Notes under the pieces: generated by a model
What the model saw: only the letters and a program-made list of their open reading frames with translations
Databases searched by the model: none
Told to the model about the DNA's origin: nothing
In this document: positions 40,541 to 50,220 of the stretch, piece after piece
How the letters are laid out: each line of letters begins with the position of its first letter
Numbering within the stretch: position 1 is the stretch's first letter
Assembly: GCA_963779685.1 (NCBI GenBank)
Contig: CAVZZG010000003.1
Span: forward strand, 1 to 64,000
DNA length: 64,000 nucleotides
Source: CAVZZG01 sp963779685
Lineage (GTDB): Bacteria > Actinomycetota > Thermoleophilia > Gaiellales > F1-60-MAGs149
Direction: 5' to 3'
Program-made: the position numbers and the translations under genes

Positions 40541-41048
40541 ACGCCACCGCCTCGACAAGAATATCCGCCGCAAGGTGCTCGACCTTGGCGCCGGTGCGCT
40601 CGCTGCACGATTTCCGCAATCCACTGCCGGTGACATTGTTTCGGGTCGCGCTCGAAGCACAGCAGACATAGCCGCTTGCCGCTGCGCGCCAGCGCGGTGA
40701 GTTCGTCGAGCTCCTCGCGCGCCTTGCGCGGTCTTGAGATGCTTGCTGTAGATCTCGAACAGCTTGTCCATGTTGCCGGCGCGCGCGGCGAGCCGGCCTT
40801 CTTTCGGCGTGCCGAGCCCTTGCAGATGCAGATAGCCGATGCCGCGCTCGTCGAGGCCGGCGGCAAGCTGGCGCTTGGAAAATCCCGGCTTGCGCGACGA
40901 CGCGACCGCGCGCGTGTCGATCGACGATGTCGACTTTGGCGCGTTCGAGTTCGTCGATCACCGCGCCGACGGTCGCCTGCTCGTAGCCGATGGTTAACAG
41001 CGGCTTAATGGTCTTCGCGGTTTCGTTTTTGCTGGCTGCTTTTGCCAT
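40452..41048 (-). CDS. DUF488 family protein (frameshifted)
   Basis: About 185 residues: LLTIGYEQATVGAVIDELER, then SSRKPGFSKRQLAAGLDERG, IGYLHLQGLGTPKEGRLAAR, GKRLCLLCFERDPKQCHRQW and VEHLAADILVEAV. The CFE motif with CHR is the conserved core of DUF488, whose function is unknown. Breaks near 40,922, 40,733 and 40,605. The C-terminal end is uncertain and overlaps the 3' end of the MFS gene as drawn; the real stop is probably earlier. Confidence 0.75.
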   Translation of the reverse strand: MAKAASKNETAKTIKPLLTIGYEQATVGAVIDELERAKVDIVDRHARGRVVAQAGIFQAPACRRPRRARHRLSASARARHAERRPARRARRQHGQAVRDLQQASQDRARRARSSTNSPRWRAAASGYVCCASSATRNNVTGSGLRKSCSERTGAKVEHLAADILVEAVASIPPATSRRALRRPSTPATSNVISSELTA

Positions 41049-41369
41049 GTGGCATCATCTCCGAAGCACGACATCGTTTTGTCGCAATGCGTGTCTAGGG
41101 TGCTCTTGTGGATGCGGGGAACCGTAACTATATTGCGAATAACGATGTTGATGCCGCAAGGCTCCATCGTAAATGACGGCCACGTTAGCCAGGTGTCGCC
41201 GGATGTACGCGCACCTTCTCGTTCGTGGTCGTTAGCATTTTCAGCACTGCATGATCGTTCGTCGTCGCCCGCGCAGGCGGGCGACCCCGGTCATTTGTTC
41301 AATCCTTGACGAATCGAAACTCGCTCCATAAGGGCTAGATGGCGACTGCGAGTCGTGGCTATGCAAGGC
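41049..41369. other. Intergenic with one hairpin repeat
   Basis: No gene seen. At 41,264-41,285 GTCGCCCGC and GCGGGCGAC form a nine-base stem with a four-base loop, a short palindrome style common in Rhizobiales intergenic DNA. It lies between two minus-strand genes. Confidence 0.55.
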
Positions 41370-41975
41370 TCAAAGATCGTGCGCGGCGATCATCGCGTCG
41401 CCCATGCGCAGCAGCCGTTCGCCCAGTCCCTGCCGTCCCATGCTCTGCGCGGTCACCCGCGCGCCTTCGATCAGCAGGAAGAGTTCGTCCGCCAGCAGGT
41501 CCGGGTCGGCGAGTGCCGCGGCGTCGCAGAGCTTCGACCAGGCGCTTGCGCTGCGCGGTCTTGAATTCTTCGATCACGCGCCGCGCCGGATGGTCCTTGT
41601 TCGGGCAGTTCGACGGCGGCGTTCGCCAGCGCGCAGCCGCGCTCCGTCGCTGTCGGCGACGTGGCCGGCCATGTCCTCGAGCCAGGCGCGAAGCTGCGCC
41701 CGCGGCTCGCCGGGATGTTCGGCGTCGCGCCGGTCCCAGGCCGTCTTGGCCTCGCCGGCCAGTCGGCGCAGGTATTCCGCCACCAGTTCGTCCTTGGAGG
41801 CGAAGTGGCGATAGAGCGTCATCTTGTTGGTGCCGGCGGCTTCGGCGATCGCATCGACCCCGACCGCGCGAATTCCATGGCGATAAAACAGGTCGGCGGC
41901 GGCGTCGAGAATGCGCGCGCGCGGGCGGAATTCGGTCGTCTTTTCTGAGGGTTACTCTTTTCTGTGGCGCGTCAT
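41370..41975 (-). CDS. TetR-family regulator next to azoR (frameshifted)
   Basis: About 195 residues. The HTH region reads ARILDAAADLFYRHGIRAVG, VDAIAEAAGTNKMTLYRHFA, SKDELVAEYLRRLAGEAKTA; the C-terminal domain reads HPGEPRAQLRAWLEDMAGHV, RGCALANAAVELPEQ, RRVIEEFKTAQRKRLVEAL, LFLLIEGARVTAQSMGRQGL. Breaks near 41,645, 41,600 and 41,530. The ATG at 41975 runs into an in-frame TAA after seven codons, so the true start or another break lies there. Divergent from azoR with repeated operator-like sites between them. Confidence 0.8.
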
Positions 41976-41997
41976 GACGTTCCCCTTGACATGTAGG

Positions 41998-42038
41998 TGT
42001 TACCGGTCAGTATCTATCACGCATGTTACCGGTCAGTA
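41998..42038. promoter_or_regulatory. Direct repeat TGTTACCGGTCAGTA, candidate TetR operator
   Basis: TGTTACCGGTCAGTA-like sequence occurs at about 41,998 and exactly at 42,024. The second copy extends to GTTAC-N6-GTAAC, a dyad suited to a TetR dimer. It sits between the divergent TetR and azoR genes. Confidence 0.65.
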
Positions 42039-42444
42039 ACGCAAATGGGTACGAAACCACTTCCGTTCAAGCCAGCACGGGTAGCCGGTCGGAAACCGAG
42101 ACAAGGTTCAAAGGGTTACGACGATGAAAGCCAATAAATTCTGCATCTTCCGGCTGCTGGCCAGCCTGCTCGCGGTTGCGATCGCTGGCGGGGCAGGGCG
42201 GCGGCCTTGCCGTCTCCTGGCGCAGCAGATCGAGATGATCGGCGCGCGCCAATGGCTCGGCCTGATGGCGGGTGCCATTGTCGCCAACGACGCCGGTGCT
42301 GGCGCCGGTGAGCCGGCGGATCGCCGGCCGCTTTGGCCGCCGGTCCATCAGCCCGGATGCTGACGTTATCTCTAGCCGCGACACCGCCTGACGTCCCCGC
42401 AACTCAAATCCAACTCACCTAACCCCGATCATCGGAGCAACCCC
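42039..42444. other. Leader region upstream of azoR, no confident gene
   Basis: An open frame at 42,124-42,363 begins MKANKFCIFRLLASLLAVAI and contains QIEMIGARQWLG, faintly like a DoxX membrane protein, but it is Ala/Gly/Pro-rich and ends out of register. A frame-broken DoxX gene is possible; I do not call it. Confidence 0.35.
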
Positions 42445-43072
42445 ATGTCGAACATCCTCTACGTCACCAGCAGCGGGCGCGGCAGTGCGTCCTACTCGAA
42501 CCGCATCGCCGACCACGTGATCCGCGAACTGCGGGAGGCCAATCCGAAAGCAACCGTGACCGTTCGCGATCTGGCGCAGGAACCGCTTCCACATATCGAC
42601 GACGATTTCGCCGCGGCGACGCGTAGCGCCGATGGCCCGCAGACAAAAAGGCAGCACGCGTTCCTCGCGCATTCAGACGCGCTAGTCGATGAACTGCTCA
42701 CCGCCGACACGATTGTCATCGCCGCGCCGATGATCAATTTTGGCGTTACATCGACGCTGAAATCCTGGATCGACTATGTGGCGCGCCCGAAACGGACGTT
42801 CAGCTATAGCGAGGCCGGGCCGAAGGGGCTCGTCACCGGCAAGCGCGTGATTGTAGCCACCGCGAGCGGCGGCATCTATTCGGGCGGCCAATGCGGCGAT
42901 CGATTCTCAGGTGCCGTGGCTCAAGAACGTGCTCGGGTTCCTCGGCATGACCGATGTCGAGATCATCCGCGTTGAAGGCACCGCGTTCGGGCCCGAGGCC
43001 GCCGACAAGGCCGTTGCGAGCGCGCGCATGCGGGTGCAGGAAGTCGTCGCCGCATTGGCGGTAGCGGCATAG
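42445..43072 (+). CDS. azoR: FMN-dependent NADH-azoreductase AzoR (one frame break)
   Basis: About 209 residues, flavodoxin-like fold. NILYVTSSGRGSASYSNRIA (phosphate-binding loop for FMN), ADTIVIAAPMINFGVTSTLK, SWIDYVARPKRTFSYSEAGP and KGLVTGKRVIVATASGGIYS are the AzoR signature; after a break near 42,893 the tail reads DSQVPWLKNVLGFLGMTDVE. It reduces quinones and azo dyes in the cytoplasm with NADH. Divergent TetR suggests induction by electrophiles or quinones. Confidence 0.9.
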
Positions 43073-43183
43073 CGCGACCACATTGAATGACGCTTTAACC
43101 TAATAGGAAAGGGTCGCGGAACCGCCCGAGGGGGATCAGCGTTCCTGACTACGAACGGGGACATCTCCGACTAGGAGGCGAAC

Positions 43184-43372
43184 ATGGGCGTGGTGATCGT
43201 AGGGCCATGGAAGGCCCGGCCGAGGAACGGGCGAATTGAGCATGAACGGCACATTCTTGAACGGATTGCCGAACTGAATGCTGACCGCATTGCTCGTATG
43301 CCGCCGCAGACAGCCGCCATGTCGCGCGAGTCGCGAGGCTTCGCTTTTTTTGGCGACGACGGCAACAACTGA
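43184..43372 (+). CDS. Small hypothetical protein
   Basis: 62 residues; ATG at 43,184 preceded by GGAGG at good spacing. It is basic in the first half (VGPWKARPRNGRIEHERHIL) and has an amphipathic helix (ERIAELNADRIARM). No family recognised. It is convergent with groL, separated by the groL terminator. Reality is supported only by the ribosome-binding site and composition. Confidence 0.45.
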   Translation: MGVVIVGPWKARPRNGRIEHERHILERIAELNADRIARMPPQTAAMSRESRGFAFFGDDGNN

Positions 43373-43411
43373 TCCTAGCGTGCCGACCCAATTCTAAGCT
43401 TCGCGCAAAGC

Positions 43412-43440
43412 AAAAGGCCCGGGATATTTCCCGGGCCTTC
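43412..43440 (-). terminator. Rho-independent terminator of groESL
   Basis: On the minus strand AAGGCCCGGG, a six-base loop, then CCCGGGCCTTTTGC: a ten-base stem followed by a short T-tract, 24 bases after the groL stop. Confidence 0.85.
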
Positions 43441-43463
43441 GCATTTCTTGGTGAGTGGCTGGA

Positions 43464-45111
<1,648 letters not shown>

Positions 45112-45194
45112 AATGATTTTTCCTTTGGTTTGATCGTCTCCGTCATCCCGAGTTGGCCGCGCTAGGCGACCCTCGAAGGATGACGCCTGTTGAG

Positions 45195-45509
45195 TTACGC
45201 GGCCTTTTTCTTGGCGACGGTCTCGTCGAGAACGCCCATGATGTCGCTCTCTTTCATGATGAGATATTCGACACCGTCGATCTTGACCTCGGTGCCCGAC
45301 CACTTGCCGAACAGCACCTTGTCGCCAGCGCGCACATCGATCGGGATCAACTTGCCGGCTTCGTCGCGGCCACCGGGGCCAACGCCAACGACTTCGCCCG
45401 TCTGGGGCTTTTCCTTCGCCGTATCCGGGATAATGATCCCGCCGGCGGTCTTCTCTTCGGCATCAATGCGCTTGACGACGACACGGTCGTGAAGCGGACG
45501 GAACTTCAT
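45195..45509 (-). CDS. groS: Co-chaperonin GroES
   Basis: 104 residues, intact: MKFRPLHDRVVVKRIDAEEK, TAGGIIIPDTAKEKPQTGEV, the mobile loop region, DKVLFGKWSGTEVKIDGVEY and LIMKESDIMGVLDETVAKKK. It caps GroEL. ATG at 45509 follows AAGGAGGATCGC. A CIRCE element about 150 bases upstream indicates HrcA control. Confidence 0.97.
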   Translation of the reverse strand: MKFRPLHDRVVVKRIDAEEKTAGGIIIPDTAKEKPQTGEVVGVGPGGRDEAGKLIPIDVRAGDKVLFGKWSGTEVKIDGVEYLIMKESDIMGVLDETVAKKKAA

Positions 45510-45660
45510 GCGATCCTCCTTGGATTTTGAAAAAACGTCTGAGTTGCGAAAGACGGTCCGAGACCGGAAACGTCCAGAATATTCCGAGATGCCCCGTTCC
45601 GACCGCTTGTTGCCGAAATAGGTGGTGTCCAACCACCTGCAAGGCCTCGATGGAAATTTT

Positions 45661-45687
45661 CTAGCACTCACTTTCGAGGAGTGCTAG
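45661..45687. promoter_or_regulatory. CIRCE element (HrcA operator)
   Basis: CTAGCACTC-N9-GAGTGCTAG, differing from the consensus TTAGCACTC-N9-GAGTGCTAA only at the outermost bases. Correct place for heat-shock control of groESL. Confidence 0.92.
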
Positions 45688-45895
45688 CAACTTATTTAAG
45701 CCGCTTGATTTGACATGGTTAATTCGGGCGTGGCGCGGTCGTCTTGCGGCGTGCGCGAACTGCCCTGGCGAGGCTGTCAGCAGTCTCCCTGACCGTTGCT
45801 GCTAATGCCTTGAAATTAAACAGTTAATTTACTTTTTAGGCTTGCAATGGAACCCGTTCGGCCTTGAAGATTTAATCCTCCACAACGGAGGCGGA

Positions 45896-46179
45896 ATGGC
45901 TTCGGCGGAATTGCTTCGGCGGACTTTCGACGGCAGCTTGCAGGCTACGGGCTGACCACGGCGCAGATCTTCTACCGGCGCCCGGATCACCGCTGGTTGC
46001 TGCAAAGCTATGTCTGGCAGCACTACGATCTGTTCCCGGAATTTCCCGAGCTGCAACGTTTCCTCGATTTCTGGCAGACCAAGCTCGAAGGCCCGCTGCA
46101 TTCGGTGCAGGTCGCGCACTCCAAGCTGATCAAGCCGGCAGAACTCAAGGCCATCAACGGCGAATTCCGGCTGCACTGA
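45896..46179 (+). CDS. usg: Usg-family protein with duplicated start region
   Basis: About 90 residues: ADFRRQLAGYGLTTAQIFYR, RPDHRWLLQSYVWQHYDLFP, FLDFWQTKLEGPLHSVQVAH, SKLIKPAELKAINGEFRLH. Usg is a small alphaproteobacterial protein of unknown role. The ATG at 45,896 is out of frame with the body: a 14-base near-duplication (ATGGCTTCGGCGGA then ATTGCTTCGGCGGA) separates them, so the body frame would begin at ATT, 45,910. GGAGGCGGA precedes the ATG. Confidence 0.8.
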
Positions 46180-46266
46180 GTTGACCTTCCGTCGGTGGAC
46201 GGAAGGATCGGATGGGACGTTAGCCTTGCCTCACGCACGATGACGTGCGGGCAGGGGAGAACGCCC

Positions 46267-47105
46267 ATGATCGGTCGCAACGGCGTGTACGTCATCGCAA
46301 CAATTCTCGGCGCCGCATGTTTCTCGCCCGGCGCAATGGCGCAGGACAGCTACCCCAACCATCCGATCACCCTGCTGCATGGTTTCGCCGCCGGCGGCAA
46401 TTCCGACACGATTTCGCGCACCATCGGCGAGCCGCTGTCGCAACGGCTCGGCCAGCCGGTCATCGTCGAAGCGCGCGCCGGCGCCGGCGGCAATCTCGCC
46501 TCCGACCGTCTCGTCAAGTCGCCGCCCGATGGCTACACGCTGATCACCTTGACCGGCGGCCACGCGGTGTCGGGCGCCATCTACAAGTCGCTGCCGTTCG
46601 ACACGGTCGAATGACTTTCAGATGATCTCGATGCTGATCTATTTTCCGTTCGTCATCGCGGTGAAAAGCGATTCACGCTTCCAGTCGCTGACGCAGCTGA
46701 TCGCCGAGGCCAAGGCCAAGCCGAACACGATCAATTATTCTTCCGCCGGCGTCGGCTCGACCCAGCATCTCGCCGGCGCGTTGTTCTGCGCCATGGCCGG
46801 CATCGAAATGATCCACATTCCCTACCGCGGCGGCACCGGGCCGATCACCGATCTGCTTGGGCGGGCAGGTGGACATCCTGGTCGACACCCAGACCGTGAC
46901 GCTTGCCGCATATCGCTTCCGGCGCGATCCGCGGACTCGGCGTGACCAGCCCGGAAGAATGGCCGTCGCTGAAAGGCATTCCGCCGGTCGGCAAGACCGT
47001 GCCGGGCTACGACGTGCGCTCGTGGATGGGCGTCGCCGCGCCGAAGGGCTTGCCGGCGGCGATCACCGAGCGGCTCAACAGCGAAATCCGTTACGTCACC
47101 GCGCG
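46267..47105 (+). pseudogene. TctC/Bug-type periplasmic binding protein, 3'-truncated at a chimeric join
   Basis: Tripartite tricarboxylate transporter receptor family. Signal peptide ends SPGAMA then QDSYPNHPITLLHGFAAGG; LGQPVIVEARAGAGGNLASD, KPNTINYSSAGVGSTQHLAG, MIHIPYRGGTGPITDLL, GQVDILVDTQTVT and APKGLPAAITERLNSEIRYV are all canonical. Breaks near 46,612, 46,861 and 46,912. After about 280 residues (of some 325 expected) the sequence changes into actinobacterial priA. The C-terminal lobe end is missing. Confidence 0.85.
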
Positions 47106-47112
47106 CGCGCCG
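47100..47112. other. Chimeric join between alphaproteobacterial and actinobacterial DNA
   Basis: Left of the GCGCGCGCGC run the protein match is TctC; right of it PriA (PLEERAAAGGPADVRPDLT) in a different frame relation and a higher-GC, frame-error-free context. The run is a low-complexity microhomology typical of a mis-join. Confidence 0.85.
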
Positions 47113-48746
47113 GTCCCCTCGAGGAGCGGGCGGCGGCCGGGGGCCCGGCCGATGTCCGGCCCGACCTGACCGACCACCAGGAGGTTGCGGTCGCCCGGGT
47201 GCTGGCGGCCGTCGACGCACGCGACCCCGGCGCCATCCTCCTCTTCGGCGTGACCGGGTCGGGAAAGACCGAGGTCTTCCTGCGCGGCGTCGAACGCGCG
47301 CTCGCGGCCGGCCGGTCGGCGATCGTGCTGGTGCCCGAGATCGCGCTCGCACCCCAGACTGCGGGACGGGTGGCCGCGCGCTTCGGCCCGATCGTGGCGG
47401 TCGTGCACTCCGGTCTCACGGCTGGTGAGCGCGCCGCCGAGTACGCCCGCATCGCGCGCGGGGAGGCCCGGGTCGTGGTCGGTGCCCGGTCGGCCATCCT
47501 GGCCCCCGTCCGCGACCTCGGCCTGATCGTGATCGACGAGGAGCACGAGTCGGCCTACAAGCAGGACTCCGATCCGCGCTACGACGCGCGAGCCGTGGCG
47601 ATGGTGCGCGCTCGTCACCACGGCGCGCCGGTCGTGCTGTCGTCGGCGACGCCGCGACCGGAGACCTGGCACCTCGTGCCCCGGGTCGAGCTGCCGGCGC
47701 GGGTCGCCGGGTCGCTGCCGCCGGTCGAGGTCGTCGACCTCACCCGCGACGGGTCCTACCCGGTGTCGCGGCCGCTGCACGACGCGCTCGGTGGCATCGC
47801 CGACGACGGCGGCCGCGCGATCCTGCTTCTGAACCGTCGTGGTGAGGCGCCGGCACTCCACTGCCGCGAGTGCGGGATCACGTTCCGGTGCCCGGACTGC
47901 GACGTGGCGATGACGCTCCACCGCGCCCCGCCCGGCCTGCGCTGTCATCACTGCGGCCGGGACGCGCCCGTCCCCGCCACCTGTCCGGCGTGCAACGCCG
48001 TCGACATCGCCCGGATCGGAGCGGGCACCGAGCGTCTCGAGCGGGTCATCGCCGACCGCTACCCGGCGCTGGAGGTGATGCGCCTCGATGCCGACGTGAC
48101 GGCGCGGCGCGGGGCGCTCGAGGAGACCCTCGACCGGTTCGGCAGCACCGAGCGCGCGGTCCTGGTCGGCACGCAACTGGTCGCCAAGGGCCACCACTTC
48201 CCCGGCGTGCGGCTGGCTGCCGCGGTCGACGCCGACGTCGGGCTCGCGCAGCCCGACTTCCGTGCCGAGGAGCGCACGTTCGCGCTCCTCGTCCAGCTCG
48301 CCGGCCGCGCGGGCCGCGAGGGCACGGGCGGCCGGGTGCTGATCCAGAGCTGGAGCCCCGAGAGCCGGGTCGTGCGGCTGGCGGCGCGGCATGCGGTGGC
48401 GGCATTCCTCGACGGCGAGCTCACGCGGCGCGAGCTGCTCGGGTACCCGCCCTACCGCCGCATCGTCCGGGTTCAGGTCACGGCCGACTCGATGGCCGTC
48501 GCGAACACGGTCCTGCACCGCCTGGCCGACGCCGCCAGGCCCGCACTCGGCGGCGACGCGCTGCTCGGCCCGGCGCCGCTCGGGCGGCTGCGCGGGCGCG
48601 AGCGCGCCCACCTGATCGTCAAGACGGGCCGCGCGCGCCGCGCCGCGGCCGTCCTCGGGGGCCTGGCAGCGCGGGACGCGGCGGCGATGCGTCGCGCCGG
48701 CGCCACGATCGTGGTCGACGTCGACCCCCAGTCGATGGTCGGATAA
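47100..48746 (+). CDS. priA: Primosomal protein N' PriA, 5'-truncated
   Basis: Replication-restart DNA helicase; about 545 C-terminal residues remain, and the N-terminal 3'-DNA-binding and part of the winged-helix domain are cut off at the join. Walker A LLFGVTGSGKTEVF, motif II IVIDEEHESAYKQD, the zinc-site cysteines in LHCRECGITFRCPDCDVAMT and RCHHCGRDAPVPATCPACN, and late helicase motif TQLVAKGHHFPGVRLAAAVD are visible. As in several actinobacteria the Walker A lysine is retained. Stop is 10 bases before def. Confidence 0.92.
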   Translation, partial: RARAGPLEERAAAGGPADVRPDLTDHQEVAVARVLAAVDARDPGAILLFGVTGSGKTEVFLRGVERALAAGRSAIVLVPEIALAPQTAGRVAARFGPIVAVVHSGLTAGERAAEYARIARGEARVVVGARSAILAPVRDLGLIVIDEEHESAYKQDSDPRYDARAVAMVRARHHGAPVVLSSATPRPETWHLVPRVELPARVAGSLPPVEVVDLTRDGSYPVSRPLHDALGGIADDGGRAILLLNRRGEAPALHCRECGITFRCPDCDVAMTLHRAPPGLRCHHCGRDAPVPATCPACNAVDIARIGAGTERLERVIADRYPALEVMRLDADVTARRGALEETLDRFGSTERAVLVGTQLVAKGHHFPGVRLAAAVDADVGLAQPDFRAEERTFALLVQLAGRAGREGTGGRVLIQSWSPESRVVRLAARHAVAAFLDGELTRRELLGYPPYRRIVRVQVTADSMAVANTVLHRLADAARPALGGDALLGPAPLGRLRGRERAHLIVKTGRARRAAAVLGGLAARDAAAMRRAGATIVVDVDPQSMVG

Positions 48747-48756
48747 CCTCCGCGCG

Positions 48757-49311
48757 ATGGCAGGCAGACGAGACGACGCCGATGAGGAGCGCCGCGCGCG
48801 GGCGCAGGTGCAGATCCGGCAGTTCCCCGACCCCGTGCTCAAGCAGCGCGCGCACGAGGTGGAGGTGTTCGACGAGGATCTGGCCGCGCTCGTCCAGCGC
48901 ATGATCGGCCTCATGGACGACGCGCACGGAGCCGGGCTGGCGGCGCCCCAGATCGGGCTTCTCCGCCGCCTCTTCGTGTACCACCTGGGTGGCGAGGATG
49001 CCGATCCCGTCGCGCTCGTGAACCCCGAGATCATCGAGACCAGCGAGGAGACCGAGGTCGACGGCGAGGGCTGCCTCTCGCTCGCGCTGCTGATCGAGAG
49101 CGGCCACCAGGTGCCGGTGGAGCGCCATCTCCGGATCCGCGTGCGCGCCAGCGATGCCGCCGGCGAGGGCATGGAGTTCGACGCCGAGGGTCACGAGGCG
49201 CGCGTGATCCAGCACGAGATCGACCACCTCGACGGCACGCTGATCCTCGACCGCACGCCGAAGGAGTCGCGCCAGGAGGCCATGCGCATCCTGCGGGATG
49301 CCCTGACGTGA
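48757..49311 (+). CDS. def: Peptide deformylase
   Basis: 184 residues. Removes the formyl group from nascent proteins. The three motifs are intact: GAGLAAPQIG (motif I), EGCLSLA (motif II, Cys ligand) and QHEIDHLDG (motif III, two His and Glu). The C-terminus overlaps the fmt start by 4 bases (ATGACG/GTGACG), so deformylase and formyltransferase are translationally coupled as in most bacteria. Confidence 0.96.
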   Translation: MAGRRDDADEERRARAQVQIRQFPDPVLKQRAHEVEVFDEDLAALVQRMIGLMDDAHGAGLAAPQIGLLRRLFVYHLGGEDADPVALVNPEIIETSEETEVDGEGCLSLALLIESGHQVPVERHLRIRVRASDAAGEGMEFDAEGHEARVIQHEIDHLDGTLILDRTPKESRQEAMRILRDALT

Positions 49312-50216
49312 CGCGCGTCGGCTTCGCCGGGTCGTCGGCCTTCGGCGCGGGCTGCCTGCAGCGGCTGCTCGATGCGGGAGTGGAGGTCGCGACGGTGCTC
49401 AGCCAGCCCGACCGGCCCTCGGGCCGCCGGCGCCGGCCGACGCCCACGCCCGTGGCAGCGTTCGCGCTCGAGTGCGGCCTGCCATTGCTGCGCCCCGATC
49501 GGGCCGCCGATGCCCTGCCGTCGCTCCAGGCGGCCCGGCTCGACCGGATGGCGATCTGCGCCTACGGGCAGTTGCTCGGCCCCGCGCTGCTGGCTGCGCT
49601 GCCGTGGCTCAACCTCCACCCGTCGCTCCTGCCACGCTGGCGGGGCGCTGCGCCGGTCGAGCGCGCCATCCTGGAGGGAGACGACCTGACGGGTGCGGCG
49701 GTCATGGCGGTGGTGCTCGAGCTCGACGCCGGTCCGACGGCCTCGGTCGACCCGTTCCCGATCGGCCCCCGCGACGACGCCGGCACGGTCATGGAGCGAG
49801 CGCTCGACGTCGGCGCGCCGCAGCTGGCGGCGGCGCTCGCCCGCGACCCCGCGCTCACGGCACAGGCCGCGGAGGGCGTCACGTACGCCCGGAAGCTCGA
49901 GCCGGTCGATCGGTTGCTGGACCCGGCGGAGACGGTCGTCCAGGCCGATCGGCGCGTTCGCGCCCTGTCGCCGCACATCGGCGCGGCGCTGACGCTCGGC
50001 GGCGAGCGATTCGTCGTGTGGTCGGCCGTCCCCGTCACGGCGGATCTGGATCCCGGTGAGGTCGACGCCGGCGACGGTCGCATCGTCTGCGGCTTCGTCG
50101 ACGGCGCGCTGGAGCTGACGACGCTGCAGGCGCCGGGCCGGCGCCCCGTGCCCGCCGCCGACCTGCTGCGCGGCTGGCGCCAGCCGCTCTCGCCGGCCGT
50201 GCGGGCCGGCGGGTAG
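49308..50216 (+). CDS. fmt: Methionyl-tRNA formyltransferase
   Basis: 302 residues, GTG start overlapping the def stop. The formyltransferase core VGFAGSSAFGAGCLQRLLDA, QPDRPSGRRRRPTPTPVAAF, MAICAYGQLLGPALLAALPW and LNLHPSLLPRWRGAAPVERA (with catalytic N-x-HPS-x-LP) is followed by a C-terminal tRNA-binding OB domain. It formylates initiator Met-tRNA. The stop is followed after 4 bases by rsmB. Confidence 0.95.
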   Translation: MTRVGFAGSSAFGAGCLQRLLDAGVEVATVLSQPDRPSGRRRRPTPTPVAAFALECGLPLLRPDRAADALPSLQAARLDRMAICAYGQLLGPALLAALPWLNLHPSLLPRWRGAAPVERAILEGDDLTGAAVMAVVLELDAGPTASVDPFPIGPRDDAGTVMERALDVGAPQLAAALARDPALTAQAAEGVTYARKLEPVDRLLDPAETVVQADRRVRALSPHIGAALTLGGERFVVWSAVPVTADLDPGEVDAGDGRIVCGFVDGALELTTLQAPGRRPVPAADLLRGWRQPLSPAVRAGG

Positions 50217-50220
50217 AGGC

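Noticed and set aside
46857..48746. Continuous open frame linking TctC-derived sequence to PriA as one fusion protein
   Set aside because: Only the PriA part is in its real frame; the left part is a wrong-frame reading of tctC, and the junction is best explained by mis-assembly.
47091..49172. Very long minus-strand open frames in the high-GC part (also 53,539-55,623 and 60,664-63,048)
   Set aside because: They are antisense shadows of priA/def, ribD/ribE/ribBA and recG, Arg/Gly/Pro-rich and without any family motif.
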